Notes: a model not told the origin generated them from the sequence alone. 64,000 nucleotides of DNA from Paenibacillus sp. FSL R5-0623 (GCF_037974265.1 NZ_CP150233.1:5394001-5458000), one strand, 5' to 3'. Counted from the first letter of the stretch, positions 18,888-28,066 are shown. Made by a program: numbers and translations.

Positions 18888-18911
18888 CTGAAATGACAAA
18901 GACATAAACGG

Positions 18912-21317
18912 TTATTGTCCAAACCATTGATCGCGATACTGACTCGGAGTAACTCCCTCCTGTTTCTTGAAGATCCGATTAAAATAACTATGCTGATATC
19001 CCACAGCCGCAGCAACATCATTGATTTTCATCGTTGTCTCACGTAACAATTGCTTCGCCGCATCCATTCTCACACGTGTCAGATAATCAATAAAATTGAT
19101 GCCCGATACCTGTTTGAATGCCTTGCTCAGTGCATAGGGTGTCATCTGCTCCTCGTCAGCACAGTTTTCCAGCGAAATGTCGCTGCGGTAATGTGTATCG
19201 ATATACAACATCGTTCGTTCCACCACCAGTTTCAGCGGTTCCTGCGATCGTGCTTCAACCTCTTGTATATAAGGTATGAATACCTCATTCATCATCCACT
19301 GCCTCATCTGTACAGGTTCACGAATACCGGATAGTCGCTCATACATGTTGCAACCACCAAACAGCTTATACGGTGTGACCCCCGTTTGCAGCATCATGTG
19401 CTGAATGCTGCCGAGCAATTGCAGCATCATCTGTTGCACCTGAAATTCGGTACTGCCCGTCCGCGTAATCTCACTCATGAATTGTTCCAGCACACGTTCA
19501 GCTTCGGCTTGTTTGCCCAGCCTGACCGCCTGTAACAACTCGCGTTCCAGCCCAAGCGGATAGGAAGCTGCTTCATTTCTGCGGAAACACTCCTCATCCT
19601 CCAGATCGAGGATCTGACTTCCTTCCTCCACACTGCGATAAGCCACAGCCTGTTCCATCTCGACGAATCGTCCGGGCAGTTCCTGAAGTGAAGCTGCTGG
19701 GCGACTGACCATCAAGGTCACCTTCATTTTGAGCGTCCATCCAATGACTTCCACCAGTTCCTGTCCCCATAACAGCGCTTGTGATTTCACAGGTTCGTCC
19801 TGGGGAGCAATCACAAGCATGGCCGAAGACAGGTCATGAAAGTTCATGACACTGATCTGTTTGAAATAATTTTTCGCCACTTCCTGAGTGATATTCACTG
19901 CTGCAAAAGTAACCAGTCCCGTATCCTGGCTTCCAAATCTGCCTTGCAGCTGCTCGTACCCCGTAAAATACATCTGCACCAGCAAATACTGCTGACCCTC
20001 CAGCTCAAAACCAAGATTACGCATCCGCTGCTGAAGATCCTGCTCGTTATAGGCATATAGATGCCCCTGTACAAGTTGTAAGACAAAGCTGTCGCGCAGA
20101 TGGGGCAGCTGCTCCTGCAATTGGCGATGTGCCGTGACACTCCGGGAGGTCAGTTCGTTCCACTGTTGCTCCAGCAGCTCAAACTCGTCCAGCTTGGCAT
20201 CAATTGGTGTTGTTTCGTTTCTGCCAGGCGTAAGCAGATGCAGCATCCGTGCTACAGGCGAATAGATGCGGCGGGAAGCAAACCAGGATAACAACAACCC
20301 TAGGATGAGACTGCCTGCACTCGCAATAACGATGATTTTGGATACCAGCTTGACTGGTGAAGTGACAGAGGTCAAAGGTGCTGCGGAGACGTAAGTCCAG
20401 TCTGAATCGATCCGACTCAATGAACCGTATGAGACAGAATAGGTCTGGTCCTCATATCGGAACAGGAATGAGCGGCTGCCCGCATGCAGGACTACTTCTT
20501 CTTTTAGCTGCTGCTCAAAAGCAGAAGTCTCTCCCGCCGTTCCCGGATTACCGGTAACCAGTGTGTTTCCTTCCTGATCCATGAGGAACGTCAAACCTTC
20601 GTCATAAGGAGTAAGCGTTTTCAATAAACTGGCGACTTTCTCATTATCCAGCGTGATGATCAATGCACCAAACGGATTAATGCTCTCCCCCGGTATCTTA
20701 TGTACTAGAACGAGTGCATTGCCTGCATCCGTATGCAGTAGACTATCGTTGGTCGAAGGTTCGGTATCTCTTTTGACGCTGGAAACCCAGTCTGTCCAGT
20801 ACACGTGGTTCCCCATGGAAAGGTATCGATCATATGCTTGTACTTTGGCTTCATCGTTCAATTCGGTATAATCCCGATTAAACAAGATTGGCTTCGGTTC
20901 CTGCAAATACAGCTGTGCTGACTTGATCAGCGGATGGGAACCTTGTAATACGTATAAGGTAGTCACAATCTCCTGCGTTTCATTAAAATAATACACAAAA
21001 TCCAGCGTTCGCAGTGCATTGCCAAACCTCGGTTCAAAAGCCCAATGGGATAAGTTCATCTCCAGATAAGCCAGCTGGTCATCCACATTGCGTGCCCGGT
21101 TCTCGATCTGGTTCTGATGCATCTGATTGAACTCGGTTTCCATCCGGCCAACAACCTGTTGATACATGACGATACCTGTGATTAGTCCTGGAATGCTGGC
21201 AATGAGTAAAATAAGCATCAGGCTGTTTCGATAAAATCGTCCTTTATGCCTTCCTGCCTTCAAATCGGATAACCGCTTGAATCTGCCAAATATTCGATCG
21301 CTCCTAGTCGGTTCCAT
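18912..21317 (-). CDS. Membrane-bound AraC-family regulator (YesS-like)
   Basis: 801 residues. Helix 1 (about residues 28-50, LMLILLIASIPGLITGIVMY) and helix 2 (about 320-345, IIVIASAGSLILGLLLSWF) enclose an extracytoplasmic sensor of roughly 270 residues. The C-terminal 100 residues hold two AraC helix-turn-helix motifs: SLENCADEEQMTPYALSKAF and the second one in MKINDVAAAVGYQHSYFNRI followed by FKKQEGVTPSQYRDQW. YesS-type proteins activate rhamnogalacturonan or other plant-glycan loci in Bacillus and Paenibacillus. Gene order regulator-permeases-binding protein-hydrolases fits that role. It probably binds the repeats at 18779-18812. Confidence 0.88.
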   Translation of the reverse strand: MEPTRSDRIFGRFKRLSDLKAGRHKGRFYRNSLMLILLIASIPGLITGIVMYQQVVGRMETEFNQMHQNQIENRARNVDDQLAYLEMNLSHWAFEPRFGNALRTLDFVYYFNETQEIVTTLYVLQGSHPLIKSAQLYLQEPKPILFNRDYTELNDEAKVQAYDRYLSMGNHVYWTDWVSSVKRDTEPSTNDSLLHTDAGNALVLVHKIPGESINPFGALIITLDNEKVASLLKTLTPYDEGLTFLMDQEGNTLVTGNPGTAGETSAFEQQLKEEVVLHAGSRSFLFRYEDQTYSVSYGSLSRIDSDWTYVSAAPLTSVTSPVKLVSKIIVIASAGSLILGLLLSWFASRRIYSPVARMLHLLTPGRNETTPIDAKLDEFELLEQQWNELTSRSVTAHRQLQEQLPHLRDSFVLQLVQGHLYAYNEQDLQQRMRNLGFELEGQQYLLVQMYFTGYEQLQGRFGSQDTGLVTFAAVNITQEVAKNYFKQISVMNFHDLSSAMLVIAPQDEPVKSQALLWGQELVEVIGWTLKMKVTLMVSRPAASLQELPGRFVEMEQAVAYRSVEEGSQILDLEDEECFRRNEAASYPLGLERELLQAVRLGKQAEAERVLEQFMSEITRTGSTEFQVQQMMLQLLGSIQHMMLQTGVTPYKLFGGCNMYERLSGIREPVQMRQWMMNEVFIPYIQEVEARSQEPLKLVVERTMLYIDTHYRSDISLENCADEEQMTPYALSKAFKQVSGINFIDYLTRVRMDAAKQLLRETTMKINDVAAAVGYQHSYFNRIFKKQEGVTPSQYRDQWFGQ

Positions 21318-21532
21318 CGCTGCTCACCTGCCTGCTTGCATCGGGTCTGACTGTCATGGAAACTTCCTCAACTCCCCTGAGAATATATGGATGAAATCCT
21401 TTTCTTGTATTATACGCACAATCCTCAGGTGAATGAAACGATCTGTAACCGATCATTTTTTTAACCAATGTTTTATTAACATGACAAAATGGATTACAAT
21501 GAGATATAGCAAACATGAAGGAGGCCTTTTTA

Positions 21533-22888
21533 ATGAAAGAACAGACTTATTTTGAACAAAATAGAGAAAAACACCTGGCAGAACTGAATGAATGGTTGTC
21601 CATTCCAAGTATCTCTGCCATTTCAGAGCATAAAGAGGATATTAACCGTGCAGCACAATGGGCAGCAGATGCGCTCACACGTGCAGGCATGGAAAACGTA
21701 GAGGTCATTCAAACGGCTGGACATCCGATTGTCTATGCAGATCACCTGCATGCACCCGGCAAACCGACGGCTCTGATCTATGGACATTATGATGTACAAC
21801 CTGTTGATCCGCTTAACCTGTGGGAGACACCTCCTTTCGAACCTACCGTTCGTGATGGCAAGCTGTATGCCCGTGGTGCAACGGATGACAAAGGACAGAT
21901 CTTCCTACATATCAAGGCAGTTGAAGCCATTCTCGCCGAAAACAAAGAACTTCCAGTTAATATCAAGTTCTGCATTGAAGGCGAAGAGGAGATCTCCAGC
22001 CCGAACTTGCCCATCTATCTGAATGAACATACAGACAAGCTGCGTGCAGATATGGTACTGATCTCGGATACGTCCTTGCTTGAAAAAGGTAAACCGGCGA
22101 TCTCTACAGGCCTGCGTGGTCTATGCTCGCTTCACGTAGATCTGAACACAGCCAATACCGACTTGCACTCCGGTTCATTTGGTGGTGGTGTACCTAACGC
22201 ACTGCACGCACTCGTATCCCTGCTCGCTTCGTTGCATGATGAGCAAGGTCGTGTAAGTGTAGATGGTTTCTATGACGGCGTACTGCCACTGTCTCCTGAG
22301 ATGAGAGAAGAATTTGTGAAACAGGGCTTCAATGAAGAACAGCTTCGTCAAGACCTCGGGCTGGAGCAATTGTACGGTGAAGAAGGTTACTCGTTCGTGG
22401 AACGTGTTGGCGCTCGTCCAACATTGGAACTGAATGGCGTATGGGGTGGTTTCCAGGGTGAAGGCAGCAAAACGGTTATTCCAAAGGATGCTCATGCCAA
22501 AATTACATGCCGCCTTGTCGCGGATCAAGATCCACAACATGTATTGGATCGTATCGAAGCACATCTGCGCGCTCACGTTCAACCAGGTGCAACGCTGCAT
22601 GTGAAACAGATCGAAAAAGCTTTTGCTTTCAACACCGATCCTTCCAATCCAATTCTGCAAAAAGCAGCAGATGCGTATGAGCACGTGTATGGCGTTCGTG
22701 CCCTCTTTACCAAAGATGGCGGCTCCATTCCGATTGTTGAGAAGCTCTCACGTGTACTTGAAATCCCTGCTGTTATGATGGGCTTTGGATTGCCCGATGA
22801 GAACCTGCATGCTCCGAACGAGCACTTCAACCTGGAGAACTTTGATAAAGGGTTGTTGACGATTGTTCAGTTTTTGAAGAGTTTGTAA
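21533..22888 (+). CDS. M20-family metallo-dipeptidase
   Basis: 451 residues. Peptidase M20 signatures are complete: GHYDVQPVDPLNLWETPPF (first zinc His), RGATDDKGQ (bridging Asp), CIEGEEEISSPNL (catalytic Glu and zinc Glu), ISDTSLLEKGKPAI, and LHAPNEHFNLENF with the last His. The lid domain carries LHSGSFGGGVPNALHAL. This branch cleaves dipeptides and peptides with free N-termini in the cytoplasm. ATG at 21515 overlaps the ribosome site; AAGGAGG at 21518-21524 serves the ATG at 21533. Confidence 0.92.
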   Translation: MKEQTYFEQNREKHLAELNEWLSIPSISAISEHKEDINRAAQWAADALTRAGMENVEVIQTAGHPIVYADHLHAPGKPTALIYGHYDVQPVDPLNLWETPPFEPTVRDGKLYARGATDDKGQIFLHIKAVEAILAENKELPVNIKFCIEGEEEISSPNLPIYLNEHTDKLRADMVLISDTSLLEKGKPAISTGLRGLCSLHVDLNTANTDLHSGSFGGGVPNALHALVSLLASLHDEQGRVSVDGFYDGVLPLSPEMREEFVKQGFNEEQLRQDLGLEQLYGEEGYSFVERVGARPTLELNGVWGGFQGEGSKTVIPKDAHAKITCRLVADQDPQHVLDRIEAHLRAHVQPGATLHVKQIEKAFAFNTDPSNPILQKAADAYEHVYGVRALFTKDGGSIPIVEKLSRVLEIPAVMMGFGLPDENLHAPNEHFNLENFDKGLLTIVQFLKSL

Positions 22889-22926
22889 ACACTCTTACAC
22901 GGAGGTCACTACCCGAGGAGAATAAG

Positions 22927-23041
22927 CTTCCGATCGCTGTTATCCCCCGATTTCCTTGATCCCCTTTTCTAAAGGGAGAAATTCGGGTGATAAAGGTGAA
23001 CGCTCCGCTTCTTCAGCTTTTTTCTCCCCACTCCGTTAACG
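22927..23041 (+). repeat. Dispersed intergenic repeat, copy A
   Basis: Begins CTTCCGATCGCTGTTATCCC and ends CGCTCCGCTTCTTCAGCTTT plus a CTCCCC-containing tail. It matches the element at 63519-63669 at both ends and internally. The middle can fold as a long imperfect hairpin (TTATC..CCCGA with TCGGG..GATAA). Copy A lacks a 40-base insert that copy B has before the CGCTCCGCTTC block. Confidence 0.75.
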
Positions 23042-23087
23042 TGTAAATTATTTACTCAACTTCATAGAGTAGGGGCAGATAGATATT

Positions 23088-23122
23088 ACAAAAACGGTGG
23101 CCTACAGGTCATCGTTTTTGTT
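23088..23122. terminator. Hairpin terminator
   Basis: ACAAAAACG pairs with CGTTTTTGT around a short GC-rich arm (GGTGGCC..GGTCATC). It has T-runs on both strands and may end the dipeptidase transcript. Confidence 0.6.
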
Positions 23123-23227
23123 TGAATCGATTTCGTCCCCTCCACTACGTTGCAGCTTGTCGCAGACTGATTTTAGGATTGAGCCTATTTTACAAATGAA
23201 GGGTAATAGGTAGGTATATAAGTATAC

Positions 23228-23271
23228 AAAAGGGGTGTGCCGTCCAACTTCATGACGGTACACCCCTTTTA
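23228..23271. terminator. Strong bidirectional hairpin
   Basis: AAAAGGGGTGTGCCGTC (23228-23244) pairs with GACGGTACACCCCTTTT over a 9-base loop with one mismatch. T-tracts flank both sides. It separates the dipeptidase region from the 123-residue hypothetical gene. Confidence 0.75.
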
Positions 23272-23520
23272 TAATTGGTGATCTAGATCTATTTCGTTTC
23301 AATGGTTCGGTATTTACTTTTTAACGAACTGCGCACTTGCTATTCGACGAAAATCCGCAGTTTTGACAATATAACGAATCGTAGACGCTTTATTTCCTTG
23401 TTTTGCATGTCATTCATCCATTTTCTACCGGAATAACGTGGCTGACGTTCATTGGCCCTGTAACTAAAAGGAGTAACCCACTTTCGGGACATCCTCCAGA
23501 TTCTACTCCCCTCATCCCCA

Positions 23521-23892
23521 TTATGTGCGGAATGTTGTGAACTTGAGCATGTGCACAAGCTTGGATAAATGTGCGATCTCCTGCTGGACTCCAGAGGTGT
23601 CCGTTCCTGCCATTGCCTGGTTCGCTCGCAGCGTTCTACGTGTGTTCAGCATACCTTCGATCAATTTCATGACCGTATTGCGTCCACGATGATCGACAAT
23701 CATATACTTTTTGCGTACATCCAGCTCTACCCATACGATGTTGCTGAATGATGTGAACAGATGCCTGCGGTACAGCTCCATATCGGTCTCATTGTAATGC
23801 TCGCCATAAAAGGCATAATATCCGTGTATGTGCAACTTCTCCGCCAACACTGTGATGAACGGATCATGTTCGAGCATAGCGTTACGTTCCAT
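23521..23892 (-). CDS. Hypothetical protein, 123 residues
   Basis: Not recognised. A GGAGG site precedes the ATG at 23892 at normal spacing, supporting a real gene. The protein is soluble, mixed alpha/beta, with HGYYAFYGEHYNETDMELYRR, a basic stretch near the middle (DVRKKYMIVDHRGRNTVMKL) and a C-terminal amphipathic helix (VQQEIAHLSKLVHMLKF). It has no membrane segment or signal peptide. Stands alone between the terminator region and nagA. Confidence 0.65.
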   Translation of the reverse strand: MERNAMLEHDPFITVLAEKLHIHGYYAFYGEHYNETDMELYRRHLFTSFSNIVWVELDVRKKYMIVDHRGRNTVMKLIEGMLNTRRTLRANQAMAGTDTSGVQQEIAHLSKLVHMLKFTTFRT

Positions 23893-24057
23893 GTTTCACG
23901 CCTCCGTTATGCGTGATCCGCAGATCCCGTCTTTTTGAGATCTATTTTAACATATTGTGCAAGGTGTTGCCTCTCCACAGATAAAAGCCAAGTTTTAACT
24001 CCGAAGACCGATGCATCACATAATGAGAGTTATTAGCACGATACTAATTTTCTAAAT

Positions 24058-25278
24058 CTAATATGACTCACCGATCCGTCTGCCCTTGACCCACACACCC
24101 TCAATATCCAGCTCCGCATTCAGCAAAACGATATCTGCCTGTTTTCCTTGAGCAAAGGAACCTGTCCGGTGATCAATGCCGAGCAGACGTGCAGGGGTTA
24201 GACTTGCTGCCCGTGAAGCAGCCTTCAGACTCAAGCCCACTTCCTGCACCAGATAACGGAAACCGCGAATCATCGTCAGTGTGCTTCCAGCCAGCGCGCC
24301 GCCGTCCTTCAGTCTGGCCTCGCCATGCTTCACGATCACGGGCAGGTCGCCGATTTTGTACTCCCCGTCATCCAAACCCGCAGCAGACATGGCATCTGTG
24401 ATCAACACGAGTTGATCGTTATGTTGCTTCAATTGAGCCAGGATTGATATCGCCGCAGGGTGTACGTGAATGCCATCAGCAATCACCTCGGCACTGATAC
24501 GTGGATCACTCAGCACAGCTCCAGCAGCCCCGGGCAGCCGATGATGCAGCGGTGTCATCGCATTGAACGTATGTACCGCATGATGAAGTCCTGCCTCGAC
24601 TGCCCGCTCCACCTCTTCATAGGTCGCATCCGTGTGACCGAGTGCCGCTGTAATCCGCTGTTCTCGCAGCCACGAGATAACCTCCAGTGCACCTTCACGT
24701 TCCGGTGCCAGTGTAACTTGACGGATCAGGCCGGGATATTGCTTTTCCCATGCTTCGAGCCAAGATACATCAGGCAGAATGATATGTTCCGGATTTTGCG
24801 CACCAGGCCATTTCGGACTGAAGAACGGGCCTTCCAGATGTACGCCCTCAAGCTGTGCATATGGCATTTCACTCGAACGATAGCGGTCCACTTCAGCAAG
24901 TACGCTGTCCAGGCGCTCTTTCGGAGCCGTCATGGAAGTCGCAAGCATCGCTGTTGTACCCTGCGTACTATGGAAAGAAGTGATCTTGTCCAACACCTCC
25001 GGGCTTGCGTCCATAAAGTCTTCTCCGTTCCCACCATGCACATGGATATCAATGAATCCAGGCACAATGAGACCACCCTCGGGTACAGGTACAGGCAAGG
25101 CCTCTTTCCTAATCTGTTCAGACAGACCTTCCGCTATCCCAGCATAGAGGATTTTCTCATCCCTCCAGGCTAATACACCATCTTCCAATATCTCATCTGC
25201 AAGGAGCAGCCTGCCTCGAAGAAGAGAAATATTTTTATCACGCTGGCTCCTAGGTTCATGGCTATTCACCTCGGTCAT
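24058..25278 (-). CDS. nagA: N-acetylglucosamine-6-phosphate deacetylase
   Basis: 406 residues from the ATG at 25278, which overlaps the nagB stop as ATGA; the longer frame from 25353 lies entirely inside nagB and is rejected. Amidohydrolase motifs: PGFIDIHVHGGNGEDFMD (metal HxH), the Glu in EGVHLEGPFFSP, ALGHTDATYEEVERAV, HTFNAMTPLHHRLPG and ITDAMSAAGLDDG (catalytic Asp). Converts GlcNAc-6-P to GlcN-6-P plus acetate. Last gene of the operon after the RpiR regulator and nagB. Confidence 0.95.
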   Translation of the reverse strand: MTEVNSHEPRSQRDKNISLLRGRLLLADEILEDGVLAWRDEKILYAGIAEGLSEQIRKEALPVPVPEGGLIVPGFIDIHVHGGNGEDFMDASPEVLDKITSFHSTQGTTAMLATSMTAPKERLDSVLAEVDRYRSSEMPYAQLEGVHLEGPFFSPKWPGAQNPEHIILPDVSWLEAWEKQYPGLIRQVTLAPEREGALEVISWLREQRITAALGHTDATYEEVERAVEAGLHHAVHTFNAMTPLHHRLPGAAGAVLSDPRISAEVIADGIHVHPAAISILAQLKQHNDQLVLITDAMSAAGLDDGEYKIGDLPVIVKHGEARLKDGGALAGSTLTMIRGFRYLVQEVGLSLKAASRAASLTPARLLGIDHRTGSFAQGKQADIVLLNAELDIEGVWVKGRRIGESY

Positions 25279-26009
25279 CTCACCAGCCTCCCTGCTGCAC
25301 GGTCCAGCAATACCACCACATTCGGATGACATTGTAGTAACGATGCAGGACAAGCAGTTGTGATTGGCCCCATGAAAGCTTCGCGGATAATCTCGGCTTT
25401 TTCCTCGCCACGGGCAATGAGCAAAATTTGTTTGGCTTTCAAAATGGTACCCACACCCATTGTAATCGCCTGAGCCGGAACTTCATCAATGCTGTCAAAG
25501 AAGCGTGCGTTTGCCTTTCTCGTCTCGTCTTTCAAATCCACGACATGTGTTCGTCCTGTAAGTTCAGTTCCCGGTTCATTGAAGCCAATATGGCCATTAT
25601 GTCCAATGCCCAGCAGTTGAAGGTCTACCGGTCCACAATCGTCCAGCCGTTGTTCATAGGAATTACATTCCTGTTCCAGATCGGCAGCCTGACCATCAGG
25701 CACATGCGTTCTGGCAAGATCCATGTCAATATGATGGAATAATTGTTCGTTCATGAAACTGCGGTAACTTTCGCGATGTTCTGTTGGAAGCCCAACATAC
25801 TCATCGAGATTAAAAGAAGAAGCCTGTGAGAAGCTGACAAGCCCCTTCTGGTACAACGTGATAAGCTGTTTATATATGCCTACAGGAGAACTTCCTGTCG
25901 CAAGCCCCAATACAGCCCGTGGTTTGGTTTGCAACAAGCTGGCAATGAGGCCAGCACCCGTGGCGTTTAAATCTTCTTCATTTTCAAAAATGCGTATATT
26001 CATCTTCAT
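25275..26009 (-). CDS. nagB: Glucosamine-6-phosphate deaminase
   Basis: 244 residues. Family motifs: LGLATGSSPVGIYKQLI (phosphate loop), FNLDEYVGLP (catalytic Asp), LGIGHNGHIGFNEPG (His and Glu of the active site) and ITMGVGTILKAKQILLIARG. Makes fructose-6-P and ammonia from GlcN-6-P, feeding glycolysis. Sits 3 bp after the RpiR regulator stop. Confidence 0.96.
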   Translation of the reverse strand: MKMNIRIFENEEDLNATGAGLIASLLQTKPRAVLGLATGSSPVGIYKQLITLYQKGLVSFSQASSFNLDEYVGLPTEHRESYRSFMNEQLFHHIDMDLARTHVPDGQAADLEQECNSYEQRLDDCGPVDLQLLGIGHNGHIGFNEPGTELTGRTHVVDLKDETRKANARFFDSIDEVPAQAITMGVGTILKAKQILLIARGEEKAEIIREAFMGPITTACPASLLQCHPNVVVLLDRAAGRLVR

Positions 26010-26012
26010 CTG

Positions 26013-26876
26013 TCAGGCACCTCCGTTGTGTTGGAATCGATAGGACTGCACGTTGTGATAGGATTGTTCAAGTCTGGGGATAAAACGGTCGAAGTCGGCA
26101 CTTACCATGCCTGTGAACAAAATATCGACTACATGCAGCAGTGCAATACGTGAAGCCATATCTCCACGCCTCATACCTTCTTCCAGAGAAGAGGTGAACA
26201 GTGGGATATCCGATACAGTTGCGAGTGTGTTACTTCCATAGGAAGTCAGTGAAATCGTAGAAGCTCCGGCCTGTTTGGCACAATGCAGGGCATCGATGGT
26301 CTCTGGTGTTTCGCCTGAATAGGATACGGCCATCGCCACATCTCCCTCGGCGAGCGAAGATGCGGATGTAATCTGCATGTGTGAGTCGGAGAAAGCCGTA
26401 CAGCTTTTGCCGATCCGCACCAGTTTCTGATAGAAATCCTGTGTAACAATCGAAGAGGTAGCCACACCGTACAGATCGATGCGTCGAGCCTGGCACAATA
26501 ATTGAACGGCTTGCTCCAATCTGCCCAAATCCAGCAAACGGGTGGTATCTGCAATAGACGCGAGGTGGTTGGCTTCGATAGCTTCAACAATTTTGGAGAG
26601 TGAATTGCCCGCTACAATATCCTGATACGCCGTTTCATCAGATGCGTGGGACAATTCTGCGGCGAGTTTCATTTTGAAATCAGGAAAACCTTTGAAATGA
26701 AACGACTTGCAAAAGCGGGTTACCGTCGCCGCACTTGTGCCACTCTGCTCTGCCAGATGACTAATCGTCCAGCCTGGAATGTCCGATGGAGATTGCATAA
26801 TGACTTCGGCGATACGTCGCTCCTGAGACGGAAGGTTATTCAACTCTTGCTGCAACGCACGTAATATGGCTGCCAT
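26013..26876 (-). CDS. MurR/RpiR-family transcriptional regulator of the nag operon
   Basis: 287 residues. N-terminal HTH-6 domain (residues 1-77) with the helix pair TISHLAEQSGTSAATVTRFC and CKSFHFKGFPDFKMKLA. C-terminal SIS sugar-phosphate isomerase-like domain (about 125-255): YGVATSSIVTQDFYQKL and AVSYSGETPETIDALHCAKQ. It likely binds GlcNAc-6-P or GlcN-6-P and controls nagB-nagA. First gene of the operon. Two palindromes lie just upstream (26894-26937), suggesting autoregulation. Confidence 0.88.
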   Translation of the reverse strand: MAAILRALQQELNNLPSQERRIAEVIMQSPSDIPGWTISHLAEQSGTSAATVTRFCKSFHFKGFPDFKMKLAAELSHASDETAYQDIVAGNSLSKIVEAIEANHLASIADTTRLLDLGRLEQAVQLLCQARRIDLYGVATSSIVTQDFYQKLVRIGKSCTAFSDSHMQITSASSLAEGDVAMAVSYSGETPETIDALHCAKQAGASTISLTSYGSNTLATVSDIPLFTSSLEEGMRRGDMASRIALLHVVDILFTGMVSADFDRFIPRLEQSYHNVQSYRFQHNGGA

Positions 26877-26892
26877 GAGGACCTCGCTTTAT

Positions 26893-26940
26893 GAAAATTA
26901 TTTTTATTTATTTTTAATAAATCAAGAAAATCATTTTTAT
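26893..26940 (-). promoter_or_regulatory. Two matching palindromes, candidate RpiR operator
   Basis: GAAAATTATTTTTAT (26893-26907) and GAAAATCATTTTTAT (26926-26940) differ at one base. Each contains a perfect palindrome AAAAT-N-ATTTT, and their centres are 33 bp apart (about three helical turns). They lie 17-64 bases upstream of the regulator start. Confidence 0.55.
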
Positions 26941-27022
26941 AACTTCATTTTAATCAAGACGATGATGCAAATCAAGAGGAATTTCACATGGCTTTTGTAA
27001 TATCAAAAGAAGGAGCAATTCA

Positions 27023-27370
27023 ATGAATCAAAGACAACGGAGAAAGTTCATTCCTTCCACCTGGATTATTGCTACCAAACAAACAGAAGGACATGCCTAT
27101 TATGCCCTCTATGCCATCGACTGGAAACGCGGAGGTAGGCTCAGTTGGGAAGGCTGGAATCGACTTGAAGACTTGCTGCAATTTCATATTCCGATCAAAC
27201 GAAAAGCCAGAGGCCGGAAATCTTCTTCCCAGCCTGCCGCCAAAATAGCAAAAAGAGCGCTCCATCTTCATCTGAATGAAGCACAGTTCGAGGAACTGGA
27301 GCGGCTCTTTTATCAGCCTTTATCGAAGAAAAGATGGAAGATGTTCATTCAAACAAATAGGAATCTATAA
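27023..27370 (+). CDS. Hypothetical protein, 115 residues, basic
   Basis: Not recognised. AAGGAG precedes the ATG at 27023 at normal distance. The protein is basic and aromatic-rich (FIPSTWIIATKQTEGHAYYA, WKRGGRLSWEGWNRLEDLL), with a KRKARGRKSSSQ linker and a helical end (LNEAQFEELERLFYQPL). No signal peptide or membrane helix. It is divergent from the nag regulator and shares an AT-rich intergenic region with it. Confidence 0.6.
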   Translation: MNQRQRRKFIPSTWIIATKQTEGHAYYALYAIDWKRGGRLSWEGWNRLEDLLQFHIPIKRKARGRKSSSQPAAKIAKRALHLHLNEAQFEELERLFYQPLSKKRWKMFIQTNRNL

Positions 27371-27410
27371 GTGATATGTATTCGGTTGTTTCATTTTTTC
27401 ACGCTAAAAC

Positions 27411-27456
27411 AAAAAAGCCTCTTCCTTCTTTAGATAAAAGAATAGGAAAGACTTTC
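27411..27456 (-). terminator. Possible terminator of the DUF4303 gene
   Basis: Minus-strand AGTCTTTCCT..AAGAAGGAAGAGGCT stem with G-T pairs and a bulge, followed by TTTTTTG. It lies about 70 bases after the stop of the 27527-28066 gene. Confidence 0.5.
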
Positions 27457-27526
27457 GCGGTACAACGATTCAATTCAATTTGATTCATTTCCATTCAACT
27501 AAACCCTCAACTCAAGTTAACTTGTT

Positions 27527-28066
27527 CTAATTCATGCCATCATATCGTTTTAAAAACTTGCTGACTAAGCTGGGGTCTGTCATTTGATGAACCGATTGAT
27601 TCTCAATCTCCTCCGCCAGATCGTCATCTGTGAGAGAAACGAAGAACGTAATGTCTGCTTTGGTTTGTCCATATCGGGCGAGAACGTCATCTGCTGTCTC
27701 ATTCACAACTTTCGCAATGATTCGAATGATCTCATCCTTATACTTCTGGACATCTTCTGTTGCATACAACAATCGGCTGATATGGTTAAAGTGCGTATCC
27801 TCGCCATATTGATATTCGGAGCAGCCCCATCTGTAATAGATCTCGTCCTGCTCGCTGTCGCACAACCCCTGCTCTTTCATATTGGTGATATGTTTGCTCA
27901 ATGACTCCTCTGTATTTACCGCCATGAATAGCGTTACCCAATCACTGTCTGTTCCAAATGCACAAGCATATACTTTCTCATGCTCTACCTTAGCCAGCGT
28001 TTGTTCCAGATCGGGTAGAAACCCCGCTCGAAATTGGTCTTCGAATTCACTTAAAAAGTGGTCCAT
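27527..28066 (-). CDS. DUF4303-type protein
   Basis: 179 residues. It resembles DUF4303 family proteins: KVYACAFGTDSDWVTLFMAV early strand pair, SEQDEIYYRWGCSEYQYGED (a common acidic-aromatic block) and the ITFFVSLTDDDLAEEIEN C-terminal segment. The family has no established activity; some relatives are predicted immunity proteins, but no toxin gene is nearby here. RBS AAAGGATG before the ATG. Confidence 0.6.
   Translation of the reverse strand: MDHFLSEFEDQFRAGFLPDLEQTLAKVEHEKVYACAFGTDSDWVTLFMAVNTEESLSKHITNMKEQGLCDSEQDEIYYRWGCSEYQYGEDTHFNHISRLLYATEDVQKYKDEIIRIIAKVVNETADDVLARYGQTKADITFFVSLTDDDLAEEIENQSVHQMTDPSLVSKFLKRYDGMN

Larger units (their letters stand above)
22889..23520. other. 632-base gap without a supported gene
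   Basis: The stretch holds the intergenic repeat (copy A), two hairpin terminators and about 250 bases in which I see no ribosome site plus start for a believable frame. Short frames on the minus strand here have odd composition and no RBS. Confidence 0.6.

Noticed and set aside
23102-23558. Two minus-strand frames in the gap after the dipeptidase
   Set aside because: No ribosome site, overlap with hairpin terminators and the start of the 123-residue gene, and no recognisable features.
24460-25173. 237-residue plus-strand frame
   Set aside because: Antisense to nagA, which has full family motifs; the plus frame has no ribosome site and a Cys/His/Arg-rich shadow composition.
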